Origin: Heterobilharzia americana | Taxonomy: Eukaryota > Platyhelminthes > Trematoda > Strigeidida > Schistosomatidae | NCBI GenBank assembly: GCA_944470555.2 | Contig: OX104130.1 | Span: 64,671,160-64,735,159, forward strand | DNA length: 64,000 bases | Direction of reading: 5' to 3' | Shown: one piece after another, positions 37,105-48,904 of the stretch | Layout: each line of letters starts with the position of its first letter | Numbering within the stretch: the stretch's first letter is position 1 | Program-made: the position numbers and the translations under genes | Notes under the pieces: generated by a model | Told to the model about the DNA's origin: nothing | The model's input: only the letters and a program-made list of their open reading frames with translations | Databases searched by the model: none

Positions 37105-38325
37105 TAAAACTGACGAGTTGCCTTTATTCGATTTGAAAATTACTATATTGCTACCATTTTAAAGGTTCCTGAGAGTTTCTCTTCATAGTTTGGGTAAATT
37201 AGATTTCATTTTCTTCTGTCGTTTCAGTGTTAGAGCACACTATGCACTTACCTCATCTGGAATGACATCTAGTTTCGATTCATAGGTCGCTACACTGGAG
37301 TTAAGACCTTTCTTTAGCACTTTTACCTCTGTTGAACTTAGAATTGTAACTGAGAGATTGATAACGCAATTTGGCTTATCGATCATTGGTGGTGTGCTAT
37401 TGTTAATTTCATTATTGTTGACTGCATGCTTTTCTTCCATAAGTTTGTTGAACTCCTTAATCTGAATATTTTGGATTTCTTGAATGCGGCTGATCTTGCT
37501 TTATTGCAGCTGTCCATCGAAAGCTTATAATCTTTTTCACTAACTTTTTATCAGATTACTTTTAAGTTCTTCGATACAATTCCTGAGTTTGTGCAACCTT
37601 TTTGACTATTCTACGGATTTCTTTTTTAAGACAGAGTTTACTAATACGTTCTACAGATGCTTTGACTTTGTTCACTGGAACTGGTGCACATACATGTAGA
37701 TATTTGTGAATGATTTGATTTCTGAGACATCGGTGGTTTGTGTGGTATGTGGGTCTGTGAAAGTCGTGTGAACTTGTTGATTGCTGACTGTTGGAACCGT
37801 ATAACATGGGAGAACCGGCTGTAGCATAGCATAGCTGTCATTTAGTAGACGGTTGGATATCTCGCCGAACATCCACTGAATTTAAAAATTGGCAACGATA
37901 AAAAGTGAGACCAGATTACATTCACTGAGTTTGAAAGACGTATTACTGAACTTCGTGAAGAACACAAGTATTACATCCATAGATAACCACATATTTAAAG
38001 CAAAATGATTAAGTTTTCTAATGACCATCGATATCTGACTACAACGTTTTTTTAGTGAAATGGATTTTCTCAACGAGTTCGTTTTGTGCAACTTAAAAGA
38101 CAATGAATAACTAAAGGGAAATTCCCAAATTCATTTACAGAACAAAGACGAAACAGTGGGCGGAAATTTTCTTGATGACAATTTCATTCACTAAAGCTGT
38201 ACAATCACAACTAAAACCATCCGAAGCAAATAAGTTTATTACTAATCAGTGAAGTCACGTGATTACTGCAATATTCAAGATAAGAATAAAAAGTCTCCGG
38301 AGACAGAGAAAAATTGCTGTTCTGG

Positions 38326-38880
38326 TCATGGTAAGGTGAGTGAATGTGCGTAATGACTTTGACCATAGAGACCAGGTTTAAGGACGTAAATGGTCAATGA
38401 TTCGGCTATGCAGAGATGCTGCAGTCGAAGGCCTTTAGAATTGTAGTAAGAAGCTTTGTAAATTACTTTGAAGGGGTTACTAAAAAGGCATAAAGTGTCC
38501 TGAGATGACGATATTTTCAAGAATAGAAATGTTGATATTTCTGTCTCTCCTCTGTACAACCAAAATGAACGATGTTCTAAAACACACTCAAGGACTTGAA
38601 GCTGTGTACGGCCAATATAAGTTGCTACACAGGAACAAGTAAACTGATACAAGCATAGTGAGGTAGCCCAAAGTAGCATTATGTTTTTGATAGAGCGAAG
38701 GATTAATTGTTTACTGGGGAATGAGACTCTCAGGCAAGTTGTATGAAATTTCTTCTTCAAAGATGTTGAGAGGTGATTTCTGGGGATTTCAGCTGAAATG
38801 TTGCCTTTCTGCTCATGAACACTATAGTAATCACATGACCCTATCGAATAATAACAGATTTTTTTGTTCACATTGGTTTT
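38326..38880 (-). pseudogene. GIY-YIG domain fragment of a second Penelope-like element
   Basis: An open frame of 181 codons. The part from residue ~45 reads FHTTCLRVSF, LILRSIKN, LYQFTCSCVATYIGRTQLQV, then the V-L-E-H-R, FKVIYKAS, LRLQHLCIAESLTIYVLKPG and Y-A-H-S-L-T-L-P segments. This is the linker plus GIY-YIG nuclease of Penelope-like elements: Y-Q-F-T-C-S-C and T-Y-I-G-R-T give the two signature strands, and A-E-S gives the catalytic Glu. It differs from the domain at 35367-35798 and belongs to another lineage. No RT is found upstream (38900 onward), so only the 3' end is present. Confidence 0.78.
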
Positions 38881-38889
38881 AGAAATGGC

Positions 38890-40640
38890 TGTATAGCTTT
38901 ATTAAACGAAATTATCGAAAAGAAAATAAATACAAGATTTGTCTGCAGTTCAAGTGACATGTGACCTAAAATCGAATCGCAGCGTCAATAGGATTGCTAA
39001 ACTAGACTGCTATTTCTAAAAAGTAGTGTTTGCAACCAGTTCGATCACTTGGAATTTTTAAAACCATACTTACCTCACCAAAAATATATGAGGCGAGTAC
39101 AGATTAGGAATTAAGTGATGTAGCTCTGAAACTGCAGTAATGGTCTTTCGACATAGATCACTCCCATTTTCTAGTAGAGGTATTGTTAATAACATCGATA
39201 AACAGAGATGTGTAAATTGAAATAAACACATCTCATATCCTTGTTGTTAAATACTCTTTATACACGAACCAAATGCATAATGCAGACGCGCCAATACAAA
39301 TCATCTCTATTTCATACATTAACAAAATCACTGGGCTTTCTGGGGCTTACATATGTAAGATATGGGTTGCTTTAAAAAATTTCCATGTCTATCATAGGGC
39401 TTTGACTGTCATGCATTCATCCTGTATTAAGTAACTATACATGTATTCCCATAATCCTTAGTTTATTTCCCTACTCTGTCATACATTCATCCTGTATTGA
39501 ACAACTACATTTAATTTCATAATACCTTGTCTATTTCCCCACTCTAAACCCGAAAGTGTATTAATTAACTTCCGTTAGTTATTCAATATATTTTGCCCTC
39601 TAATCGGAAATAACTCTGGAATTTTCTGCCGCACTGTCACATATATTCACGAATGTACAGCTTAGTAAATTACTTTGTGGAGAAGAAATTTTTTTCTTCG
39701 CTGCAACCACGTCATGTCCTATGATGAAATGGGTGTATTTCGCAATTTACATATTATCGAAAAATACAATTCACATGGCTGATGCACTGAACTGTAATAA
39801 GATCGTACCCCAGCGAAATAACTAGTTGTAACACAGTATCCATTGATTGGTGATGACGACAAATCTGACAAATATATACATAATATTGTATCTAAAAAGA
39901 AGTGTTGATTATATACGATTAAGGTTATGATAAAGAATGAACAGACCGTTATTGTCCGTCAACATTCTACCAAACTTTTCAGTCTAAAAAAAGTTTCTGT
40001 TAATATCTGCTTGAAATGAAGGTACACATTAAACTGATGTAAGCAACTACATGAATGATAATGCAGCACAACAGGAAAGAACATTTTCACTTGACAAGCA
40101 GTGATTAAAACCAAATATGAGATGTCTCATGATGCTACCTGATTGTCTAATTGTTGCGAGGTGGAGTCATGTTCGAGGCAATGACCTACTTTCTGAAGGC
40201 TGACGGTATATGCTTTGTTCAACGTATAATAACTCACGACAGTATGTTAAGTTTCGATAATCACCTACACTACAGTGATTTCATTCACCTTTTCTTCTTG
40301 TAGTCAACATTAGAGGAGATGCTATAACTAATAAACAGTAGGAAATCAATAGTGATTTAAGCAATTAAGTGGTTGAGATTACGTTAAGTGGTTCCTGAAA
40401 TGATGCCTCATGTGAGAAAATATACCATTTGTATTGTATATCTTCACAGTTCCCAACCCTCATTAGAAAGGCAATAACAGCTACGGTTACGCACATTTTA
40501 CCAACGTCAAAAAAGTCAATTATTCGTTAATACTAAAAGTATTAGACCGAAAGGAAACACATACAGAACCAAGATGAGGCTTTCATTTTTAACTGATGGT
40601 TTGACTAATTTGTGAAGTCATCCAACTATCCCGACCGTAG
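38890..40640. other. Intergenic DNA with a 70-base tandem duplication
   Basis: Apart from the tandem pair at 39406-39544, nothing is recognised here. Confidence 0.55.
39406..39544. repeat. Tandem duplication, 2 x ~70 bases
   Basis: Units 39406-39475 and 39476-39544 both begin CTGTCAT(G/A)CATTCATCCTG and end TATTTCCC(T/C)ACT; they differ at scattered positions and by one base in length. It is not coding. Confidence 0.8.
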
Positions 40641-40644
40641 CCCC

Positions 40645-43600
40645 TACCTTGACGTGGTGGTTGGGCTTGTATATCACAGTGATCCGACGAGCTACACTGG
40701 TGGGATGCTTGTTCCCTCGAGGTTCTATTATATCACAAACGTATGCTTTTATAGTGACTGATAAAAAGCAGTTACCATTACAGTGTATGTTCCAACGCTG
40801 TTGGGCTGGGTCTGAGGGCTAAGTCATACTGTTGGCTGGACGAGGTGTGACAACAGGAAGGTGTTTCCAACAAGACTAGCGGTGTCATGCGGAGGCTGCC
40901 TCCCCTATGGGTACGCTGGGGTTAGATAAAGTCGGCCCCAAATACAGTACCCTACCAACACCCCGTAGTATACCAATGCCTGCAATAGGGATTCATAACC
41001 GAATTCGAAAGCAAAATCTCAAACTTGCAGAAAGGCCACGTGGGACCGGCCTAAACGGTTATCCCTTAAGCTCCGTGGTCACACATTATTCCTTCTTTTT
41101 CAGGCACCTCAAGAAGAACTAGCCTTCCACAGTATGGGCAGCTGGGAATCGTCAACCGCTCACATAGTCCTAGTGGTATATACGACTCCATCAAACATGA
41201 CCTATTCTCCTAAACTCTATCTCCTCCTTTACGTTTACATGCTGATACCAATAGTGAACATCTCACATGTTCCACAACCTCTCATTCTGGGACCATTGAG
41301 AACGATGAAAGCCATCGAAAATTGATTCCATTGCTTTCATACTACAGCTTTCAACGTCCGAAGTCTATGCCAAATCCCTTGCCAAAACTGTGGAATCTCT
41401 AGCTGTCTTTGCGGCACGTATACTGGACGCGAGTGTGGTTGTAAATTGACCTCATCTGAAAATAGTAGTGAATCCTTAAAATTCACCTTACGAGTATCCA
41501 GATACCCAGCGGTTAGTTCTTTTGGGCTCACTGCTATACGGATAGCTTTCACCTATAGGGCAGAAGGCGTGCTTCTCGACTGGATGCCAGTCAACAGTCA
41601 CCTATGTGCTATTCGACTGAATGGATCTGTAAAAATTAGGAAGAATGATGAGACCACCTCTGCCTACGCACCTACTGACTGCAGTTCGGATGATGCAAAG
41701 GATGATATCTATGAGGAGCTACGAGTTTCGCAACAGAAAGCAAAGCATTCAGGTGTAGTCATAATTGTAGGTGATCTTAACGCTTAAGTGGAGAAGCTGA
41801 GCCAACCGGAAAGGTATCCAGAGGGTATTTACGGAATCCCATGACAACGTTGAGAGTATGTTGCAACTTTGTTCCGATAATCACTTGATTCTGGCAAACT
41901 TTATCATCAAACATAACAGCAGACATTGTTGCATACGGTGTCGGCTGACTTTAAACCAATGATGGGCACAGATAGATCACATTTCTATAAACCATCGTTG
42001 CAGATGATCGGTGGAAGATTGCCGCTCTTTCTGGAGAACTGGTTTGGACTCCGACCATGCGTTAGTAGAGGCTCGTGTATACCTGCATCTTACTAATCCC
42101 AGGAAACAGGCCTATGGTCAATGAGAAGACGAGGACGTTAAATACGTATTCAGGTAGGAGTAAGCTAAGAGCTTATCTGGACACGACAGCGATGCTCATC
42201 CCGAGGGAACCTGGTGTGATATTAAGTCTGTTGTAGAAGGTTGTGAAGACAGTTCCTAACCTACGCAAGAAGATTAGCATACATCACTGGATTTCAGCGA
42301 CATCATCCCAACTGATTGATTCTAACGACCTCTGTTCACAATGAAGAACGAAAACAACTTATACACAAACAACCAGAAGTCCCCAAAGTCATCGTGAGCA
42401 GTGGTGGGTGAGAAGAGCGATAGAGATGAGGAACACATCAGCGTTGGGATGATGGTTAATGAAACCAACACCAAAAAGTATTGGACGCTGAAAACGTTGC
42501 AGGACAGGCGACTAGGATGTTGAGCTGAATTCTTTGAAGCACAGTTCAACTGGCCTTCAGCAACGCCTCAGTTGCCTAACATCTAGCCCAAACCTACAAT
42601 GGGGCGTGGATATTGGTCCCACAACTGTCGTCGAATGTAAGAAGACCATATCGAAACCCAAAACGATAAAAAACAGCAGGACTTGACAGATTACCACCCA
42701 AAGTTTTCAACGATGGAGGTAGGAAATTAATGAGTAGAGTGACGGAACTACTAGTTAGCGTATGGGAGTGAGAGATTACGCCATCAGACTGATTTACTTC
42801 AATGATCATCCCAGTTTATAAGAAATGAGAGAAATCTTCTTGCGATTACCATGAGAGAATCAGTTTGACAAATATCGTGACCAAGACCCTTAGGCTCCTT
42901 TGACGTCTAAGTGGAGCTCGAGGACAGCAAACTCAAGAAAACCAATTAGGTTTGGGACCTACATCGATCAAATTTTTTAACCTTCGGTGGGTTCTAGAAC
43001 GCATGCATACTTACTGGCGGCTGACACCTGCTACATTTCTTGACTTGAAGGTGGCATTCGACTCTATAGACCGTGAGGGGTTGCGGCAATGTCTGACTGT
43101 GAAGGAGGCACAGAACAAGTACATAGTGCTTATCAAAGCTCTCTACTCGAACTCATACTGGCTGTTTGAGCGATGATGGGGAGTTGTCATCGGAGAGATA
43201 TTCAACCACCTATTGAGTGACGACTGTTCTGCGCTGCAGTCCATTTTGCTCTGTTATACGGCTGAAACATGGCCGTTTAATGTAGAAGTCATGAAGTGGT
43301 CACAGGGTTTTGATTACAGATGTCTTCGTACAATTGGTCACGTTTCGTGGAATCACCGTGTGAACAATGATGAGGTCGGCTGGAGGGTTACAAGCAAGAC
43401 ACATAAGTCGACTGATGAGTATATTAGCCTTCATCTACTGAGACGGCTTGGATGTGCGCCGCACATGCCAAGCCACAGCCTACTTCGACGTACCATAATA
43501 GGGGAGGGGGGCCGAATTAAGTTGGGAGAAGGTTCAGAGTGGCCAGTTGATAAAGCCCAAGACTGTTGGTCTGAGTCATGCGGGAATATGTAGACTGACT

Positions 43601-43730
43601 GGTTGGGGTCCTCGAGACCAAAGGAATCAGCCTCTTAGTGACATGGCTGAAAATCGATTACAAAGGCGCAGATGTATCTACACGCTGACGCCTTCCAACA
43701 CTTGAGTATTTGCGATAATCTGTCTTCAAA
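40645..43730 (+). mobile_element. EN+RT LINE (family B), near full-length but decayed
   Basis: In order: a GC-richer 5' leader (from about 40650, CCTTGACGTGGTGGTTGGGC); an apurinic-type endonuclease (41340-42110) with F-N-V-R-S-L near 41352, SAYAPTDCSSDDAKDDIYEE (41660), VVIIVGDLNA (41757-41786) and L-D-S-D-H-A-L-V (42050); an RT region with a FLDLKVAFDSIDREGLRQCL motif (43040-43090); then C-Y-T-A-E-T-W-P and FDYRCLRTIGHVSWNHRVNN (43255-43370), and a terminal D-M-A-E-N-R region near 43640. Stops, frameshifts and a missing stretch between 42810 and 43200 show it is dead; the YADD palm motif is absent. A 3' UTR follows to about 43730 or beyond. Confidence 0.82.
41446..41787 (+). pseudogene. LINE family B endonuclease fragment
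   Basis: 113 codons of the apurinic/apyrimidinic-type endonuclease that nicks target DNA. Conserved segments are SLKFTLRVSRYP, V-L-L-D-W-M-P-V-N-S, L-C-A-I-R-L-N-G, TTSAYAPTDC and VVIIVGDLNA with the catalytic D and N of the GDxN motif. The frame is closed by TAA directly after GDLNA, where intact relatives continue; an LDSDHALV histidine motif follows 260 bases later. Confidence 0.72.
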
Positions 43731-43739
43731 TTGTTTCTC

Positions 43740-45426
43740 TCACAACTTTGTCTATTTTGATATCACTCTTTCTCTATTCACTTGTTGTTTATATGCTAAT
43801 TTGAAGTGTGGTAACTTGAACTGATGCACTTGTATGCCAGGTTTTACGTCGATTTTGTCTGTGTTTCATCCAGCCCTGACATTTTGATTAGGATTTGATC
43901 TTCCCACGGCTTTCTAGGTATATCTACACAAACCAACTAAGTAGAACACTGACTCAATTACTGCAGTAGATGAGTAAAAATTGAATACCAAAATGCTTTC
44001 GCTGTCTTTTAAATTGGATATTATGTTGATTTTACGTTTTCAACTTTCTGTTAAATTCAAACTGAATGTGATGTTTTGAATAAACTAACGACGTTAGGAC
44101 TTAGAGAACGAGATGATAGTCTGATGAAATCAAACACTAGATTCGACAGCTGTGTCATCTTCAAAAGCCAGAAATGATGAATAATGGCAGTCAGTGAAAT
44201 ATGAGGGTGCATTATCTTAAAAAATAACACTTTTCTTAATAATAACCACATAATTCACGCATGAATATTCCCTTGCATCAGTTTCGTTCACAATTCGAGT
44301 TTTTATCTTCAGAAATTCAACCGTCACAGTAAACTGTCTATCAAAAGAGAATCAATTATATGGATTAATTTTAGTCGATTAAAAAGCTGAGGTACTCACC
44401 AATTACGTAATTAGCATCCTACTATAAACACTATAAATTTAGATACACCTAAATAACGGGTCAAGAGAAATTGTTTGTAAGTACAATGAAAGGTCTAATT
44501 GGTAGTAACAATGGATAGCTGTCCACTTGGAAACACCAGCATCAGGTGTGAAAACAAAACAAATGAGTTTTACTAACGGTAGCCAACATCATCGCCACAT
44601 TATTTCTAAGTAGGGTGACATTAACATGAAATTGTCAAGTATATAGCTTATACAAACTACGAAAAAAGTAAGAATGAATAAGTTCAGATACACAAATAAG
44701 TATAGCACCACACACTGATATGCAGCCTTATAAGTTCGCTAGGTAGACACATTCGATTCAGTGTCGACTGATAAATTTCGAGTTGATCTCATGATTAAAT
44801 GCTCGGTTATTTGTCTTGACATACAATAATCGACTTGAACTGGTGTAAACTACATGACTATGCTAGTACAAGCTACTACTCACTACTTTGCAGTATCTTC
44901 TGTTTTCACTGTCTGATGAAGGTAGATCAGAAGTGTTTAAGCTCTTAGGAATTGGAAATAAATTTCTAAGATCTAGTCCTCAGATTGGAATCGAAAATGT
45001 ACATTAAACGCCAATCCACAAGTGTGCAATGCCTACCTGAACTATACTTGATCCAGTATATCACAAGTAGTAAGAAAACAAATTCAGCAACTATGATTAT
45101 TTTGTTTTAATATCTTCGCATAGGATTATTACCAAAAATTAGCAACAATCCCCTAAACGTTACATAAAATACAGAATGATCAACAAGTATAATATATGTA
45201 TATCACAACCTCCCCAACCAAAAGTGAATTGGAATCAAGTGCTAGGAATACAATGTAAGTATAAATGAGTTGTGTGTGTGTGTATGTGTTTACGTGAGTG
45301 AAATAGAAATAGGCAGAGAAAAATCAAAATCAAATCAAACAATATCAAAATGTGAAACATTGAATTAATGTGCAAAATCAATAAATTCCAAGACCAAAGA
45401 AATGAGAATTCAGGAAAACTGTAGAT
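43740..45426. other. Intergenic DNA before the sorting-nexin 3' end
   Basis: Starts with the LINE 3' UTR (to about 43930), then AT-rich DNA with a short (GT)n near 45271-45285. The part adjoining 45426 is likely the sorting-nexin 3' UTR, but I see no good AATAAA on the minus strand close by. Confidence 0.5.
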
Positions 45427-45477
45427 TCAATTGACGCCATTTGCATGAGACAGATATTTTTCCCAATTTTCTAATAT
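45427..45477 (-). CDS. Sorting nexin, terminal exon
   Basis: 16 codons and a TGA (forward 45429-45427). The acceptor is ATTATAG (AG at forward 45479-45478), giving phase 0 after the previous exon. The peptide ILENWEKYLSHANGVN matches the conserved end of SNX1/2, where an aromatic-acidic W-E pair is followed by F-L and a short polar tail. It is too short to be found by ORF length alone; it was located by the motif and then confirmed by phase. Confidence 0.85.
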   Translation of the reverse strand: MLENWEKYLSHANGVN

Positions 45478-47498
45478 CTATAATTTGTGATGCACAGTCA
45501 AAGAGAAAATTGCACAAAAAGTAGGTTAATCTGCTAGACAGTAAAGAACAAAATCACGATTTGTTATAACATATACGTTTACAATTAGACAACAATGAAT
45601 AGTGATTAGAATTTCTGGCACCAATTTTACTGCTTGTATTACCCAGGTTAACAGATATTACACATATTACTGATTAGGCGGATATAGCAGTGAATCAAGC
45701 TTTTGTATGTCACCAGTTAAATCTGATTATTATCTGCTCAGTCAAGTTGTAAGTGAACTATTAAGAATATTTTGTGGATTGACAACCATTTATTTTCAAG
45801 GGTCATGACAGATTTCTGAATGATATCGAACAAAAGAACTCTTCAACGCATTACCTGCTACAACCAGATACAACTTCACAACTCAGGAATTTCGTTAAGA
45901 GTACTGTATTGATAGATCTACGAAGACAAATACAAAAGGACAAACGTAACCTCAGTTTTCTAAATATACGTTGCTGATTTATACAACAGACACAAAACCT
46001 GTGTGCATAGCATCCGCGAAATCGCTTCTTACCACACCTGGAACTAAAAATAATCCGAATGGAATGAGGACCTAATTCAGTCAGTACTAACAACCAAATA
46101 ATGTAGGATTCGTAGATTTCCAGAGGTCAGTTTATATTTTGAGTGCTCAAGACGGTAAGATACACAGGAAAATATATAGCGAACAATAAAAATTCCATTT
46201 CTTTTCGTGGTCATGCAGAAATATCTGTTGTCGGCTTTTTCACTTACACATACCCAAATGCAAATCTAAATAAAGTTAACAAGCAAATCATTACCTAACA
46301 GACAATAAAAGTGAAAATGCTTGGTCACATGGATGATTCGCACAAAAGAAATTGCTTGTATTTTTCATAACTGAAGTCTACAGGAATGTTGCTTAACCAG
46401 ATAGCAAACAGTTTTAATCTAATCAAAAGAGAAGCCATACATTCGAAACTGTTAATCATCCTATTCAAGTGAAGCAACTATAGAAAAACTCTCTGACAGT
46501 CATTAAAGTATCTCCTCACACTAATCAGAAGTCTAATAGGCAAGAAACGAAATGCACTCAACGACCTTGTGCAAATCCATGCAATAGGCAATGTGTGAGA
46601 GCTAGTCATACTACCTGACCGCCCAAACCTTGGTAGGTGACCGAATGGTCGATATTCATCTCCCAAAACAACTGAACCATAGCTCCATGGTTCTGTTACA
46701 TATATACTACTATTTACCATACCATGGTGTCATTGAATCACAGTTGTTCTTCCTATGTAAATCAGTGTAAACGTAAACACCTAACGTCACCAAAATAAAA
46801 TGGCTAGGTTGCAATCCAGAGGTCGAAGATAATTCATTATTGTCATGAGGTAACAATACTTGCGTGTTATTGCATAATATTAAAAGGCGTTCGACGTTAT
46901 TTCTGAAGAGACTACTAGGATGATAAACGCAAGCATGAATAAATATAGAACGTGATAACATTTCAAGCATTTTCCGGAAACAAGTCATCAATAGTGTACA
47001 GAAATGATAAAATCTGTCTGTATCAACAGTCAAGATAATTTCTAAGTATGCCCAGTTAGGTTTTCCTTTTATCATAAAAAGGTGACTTTCTCTTTGATGG
47101 AGCCGTACCAGATTTGTAATAGAGCAGTGAACTACAAACACATCAAAATACTTCATTGTCTAAAGCAAGTTAAAAGTTTAATAAAACCAGTACCAGCTGG
47201 TTGTTCAGGCCGAGACAGATAAAGCTGAGTTCAGAGCTGCAACTCATTGCTTGAAATTCAAATAACTGGGTTAAGGAGCTACATGATCATTTATCCAGGT
47301 ACTACATTTAAGCCGCACAATGGGAGTAGAAAATCAAGATATATACTTTCACACAAGAGAAACTAGTGAAAGCATCTGATTAATTTCAGCTCTTATGAGA
47401 TTAGAAAATAAGTAGCAAGTATCAAATACCACACAACCAACATATTCAACCTGTAATACAGACTGCAAAAGAATCAACAAGTTTCAATATGAACTCAC
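45478..47498 (-). other. Last intron of the sorting nexin (2.0 kb)
   Basis: Bounded by GTGAGT and ATTATAG. It contains open frames at 45851-46093, 46478-46720 and 46710-47156 on the minus strand, with no recognised domain. No named repeat was recognised. Confidence 0.6.
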
Positions 47499-47651
47499 TT
47501 TCATTTGAATTTGCAACAGTAACTCCAAGTATTCTGTGGTAGCCTGTTTGAAATAGGTGAAACGATTGAGATCGAAATTCTGGAATTCTTTTTTGATGTT
47601 TTCTGATATATTATTGAATTTGTGTTGAGCTTGATCTACACGATTTTCAAG
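47499..47651 (-). CDS. Sorting nexin, penultimate exon (BAR helix)
   Basis: 51 codons, phase 0 on both sides. The acceptor is CTATAG and the donor GTGAGT. It starts LENRVDQAQHKFNNISENIK and ends in a hydrophobic YLELLLQIQMK helix, matching the last long BAR helix of SNX1/2 (E-x2-V-x6-F-x2-I-S...K-E). Without the splice the frame would stop five codons on, so the downstream exon at 45477 is needed. Confidence 0.92.
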
Positions 47652-47838
47652 CTATAGAAATAAGAATAAAAATACTCAGAAAGCTTAGTGGGTACCTACC
47701 AATCATCAGATATACTGTAACAGAAACGAGTTGCGGTTTGGAATCGCTGTTCCAACTAGTACAATCTCATAACCACGTGCCTTAGCTAGCCTTCACACAA
47801 ATATATGAGTTGTAACGTATTATTAGATCATATCTGTA

Positions 47839-47840
<2 letters not shown>

Positions 47841-47890
<50 letters not shown>
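47841..47890. repeat. (ATT)n microsatellite, 3' tail of RTE copy C
   Basis: A pure TTA/ATT run of 50 bases on the forward strand; on the element's own strand it is the (AAT)n tail typical of RTE 3' ends, matching the shorter TAA tails of copies A and B. Confidence 0.93.
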
Positions 47891-47895
<5 letters not shown>

Positions 47896-48476
47896 TATCT
47901 GTACATTATTTGTCCCTTGGGTTTCTAGTGGAACATATGGCTTCAGTAGCACATCTCCACTCCACTCTCTTCTCTGCAATCTTTTGAACCTGCCTCCACG
48001 ACTGCTCACAACCTCTCATTTCTTCCTCACACGATCTCCTCCAAGTCACCCTCGCTTCGAACGCCCAACTCGCCGTTTCCCATCCGGGTTCCACTCGAGG
48101 GCCTGACGCATGATGTTCTCCAACGGTCTTCTCAGTGTATGCCCAATCCATCTCCATTTCTTTCTGCATATTTCTTGAGTGATAGGTTCCTTGTTGGTTT
48201 GTTCCCAGAGTTCCTTGTTGCTTATTTTTTCTGGCCATCTGAGCTTCAGTAACGAGCCAGCGTAGGCAGTTGTTGATGAATGTCTGTAGTTTATTGGAAA
48301 TCCATTTCGTGACGCGCCAAGTCTCAACCATATAGAAGCACTGACTTGACTGAATTAGTGTTGAAAATCCGGATCTTGTTCCATATGCTGAGTGCAGAAG
48401 ATTTCCACACTGGTTTCAGGTTAATGAACGCCTGTCTTGCTTTTCCGATCTTGGCTTTGACGTCGTCGTCTGTGCC
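47841..48476 (-). mobile_element. RTE-type LINE, 5'-truncated, copy C, with target duplication
   Basis: Read on the minus strand, it starts at GGCACAGACGACGACGTC (G-T-D-D-D-V), runs through W-R-V-T-K-W, LQTFINNCLRWLVTE, TWRRSCEEEM and an S-W-R-Q-V-Q-K-I-A-E region, and ends in a long (AAT)n tail (47841-47890 forward). The forward bases ATCTGTATA flank it on both sides (47832-47840 and 48477-48485), a perfect 9-bp target-site duplication. This dates it as a comparatively young insertion. Reading needs a frame switch in the middle, as in the other two copies. Confidence 0.88.
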
Positions 48477-48904
48477 ATCTGTATAACTAGAATACAATTC
48501 ATGTAACATATGCCGCATGGAATTTATTACTTTTATTAAAGTATTACACTGAGATGCAAAACGTTACATCTTATATACGATGCCAGATTTGATGCTACGT
48601 AATTAAACAGTCAGTCAGTCACTATTGAAATTAGCCCCTTCTTCAGGATTGGTTTGTAGCGATTCTTTCATTTGAAAGCGATCTTCACCACGGTTTGACA
48701 CCAGTTGGAGAATAAATAAACTTGAGGTTTCTGAAAAATAAGTGTTAGTGTGTGATCCCGGGGCCCTAGGGACATTTACTCGAGCCCGGTCATACACGGT
48801 TTTCCTAAGAATTTGAGATTTAAGTATGTTGGTTTCGAACCTGACTACGAACTCATTTAACCGGCACTGTATGCAGGAGTGTGTTATTTTCAGGGTCAAG
48901 GTTT

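Larger units (their letters stand above)
35330..37880 (-). mobile_element. Penelope-like element with RT and GIY-YIG domains (decayed)
   Basis: On the minus strand, in order: an N-terminal region (about 37807-37562), a NLSVTILSSTEVKVLKKGLN motif (about 37360), the RT (37104-36292) with MYGTIKIHKP, VSFDITSLYTN, GVAMGSPISPIIADIFM and FRYVDDTF (YVDD catalytic pair intact), a YRRPTHSNRYLDSESSHSIS connector (about 36230-36160), a low-complexity Asn/Ser stretch (about 36000-35930), and a C-terminal GIY-YIG-type nuclease remnant (35798-35367: LVSQIPCNDCGVKHIGQSSR). The GPISP-type box and the RT plus GIY-YIG order define Penelope-like elements; it resembles the schistosome Cercyon type. Stops near 36292 and 37240 break the frame. 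No flanking pseudo-LTRs were recognised. Confidence 0.88.
47832..48485. repeat. 9-bp target-site duplication (ATCTGTATA) around RTE copy C
   Basis: Perfect direct repeats at 47832-47840 and 48477-48485 abut the 3' (AAT)n tail and the 5' truncation point of the RTE copy respectively. Confidence 0.85.
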
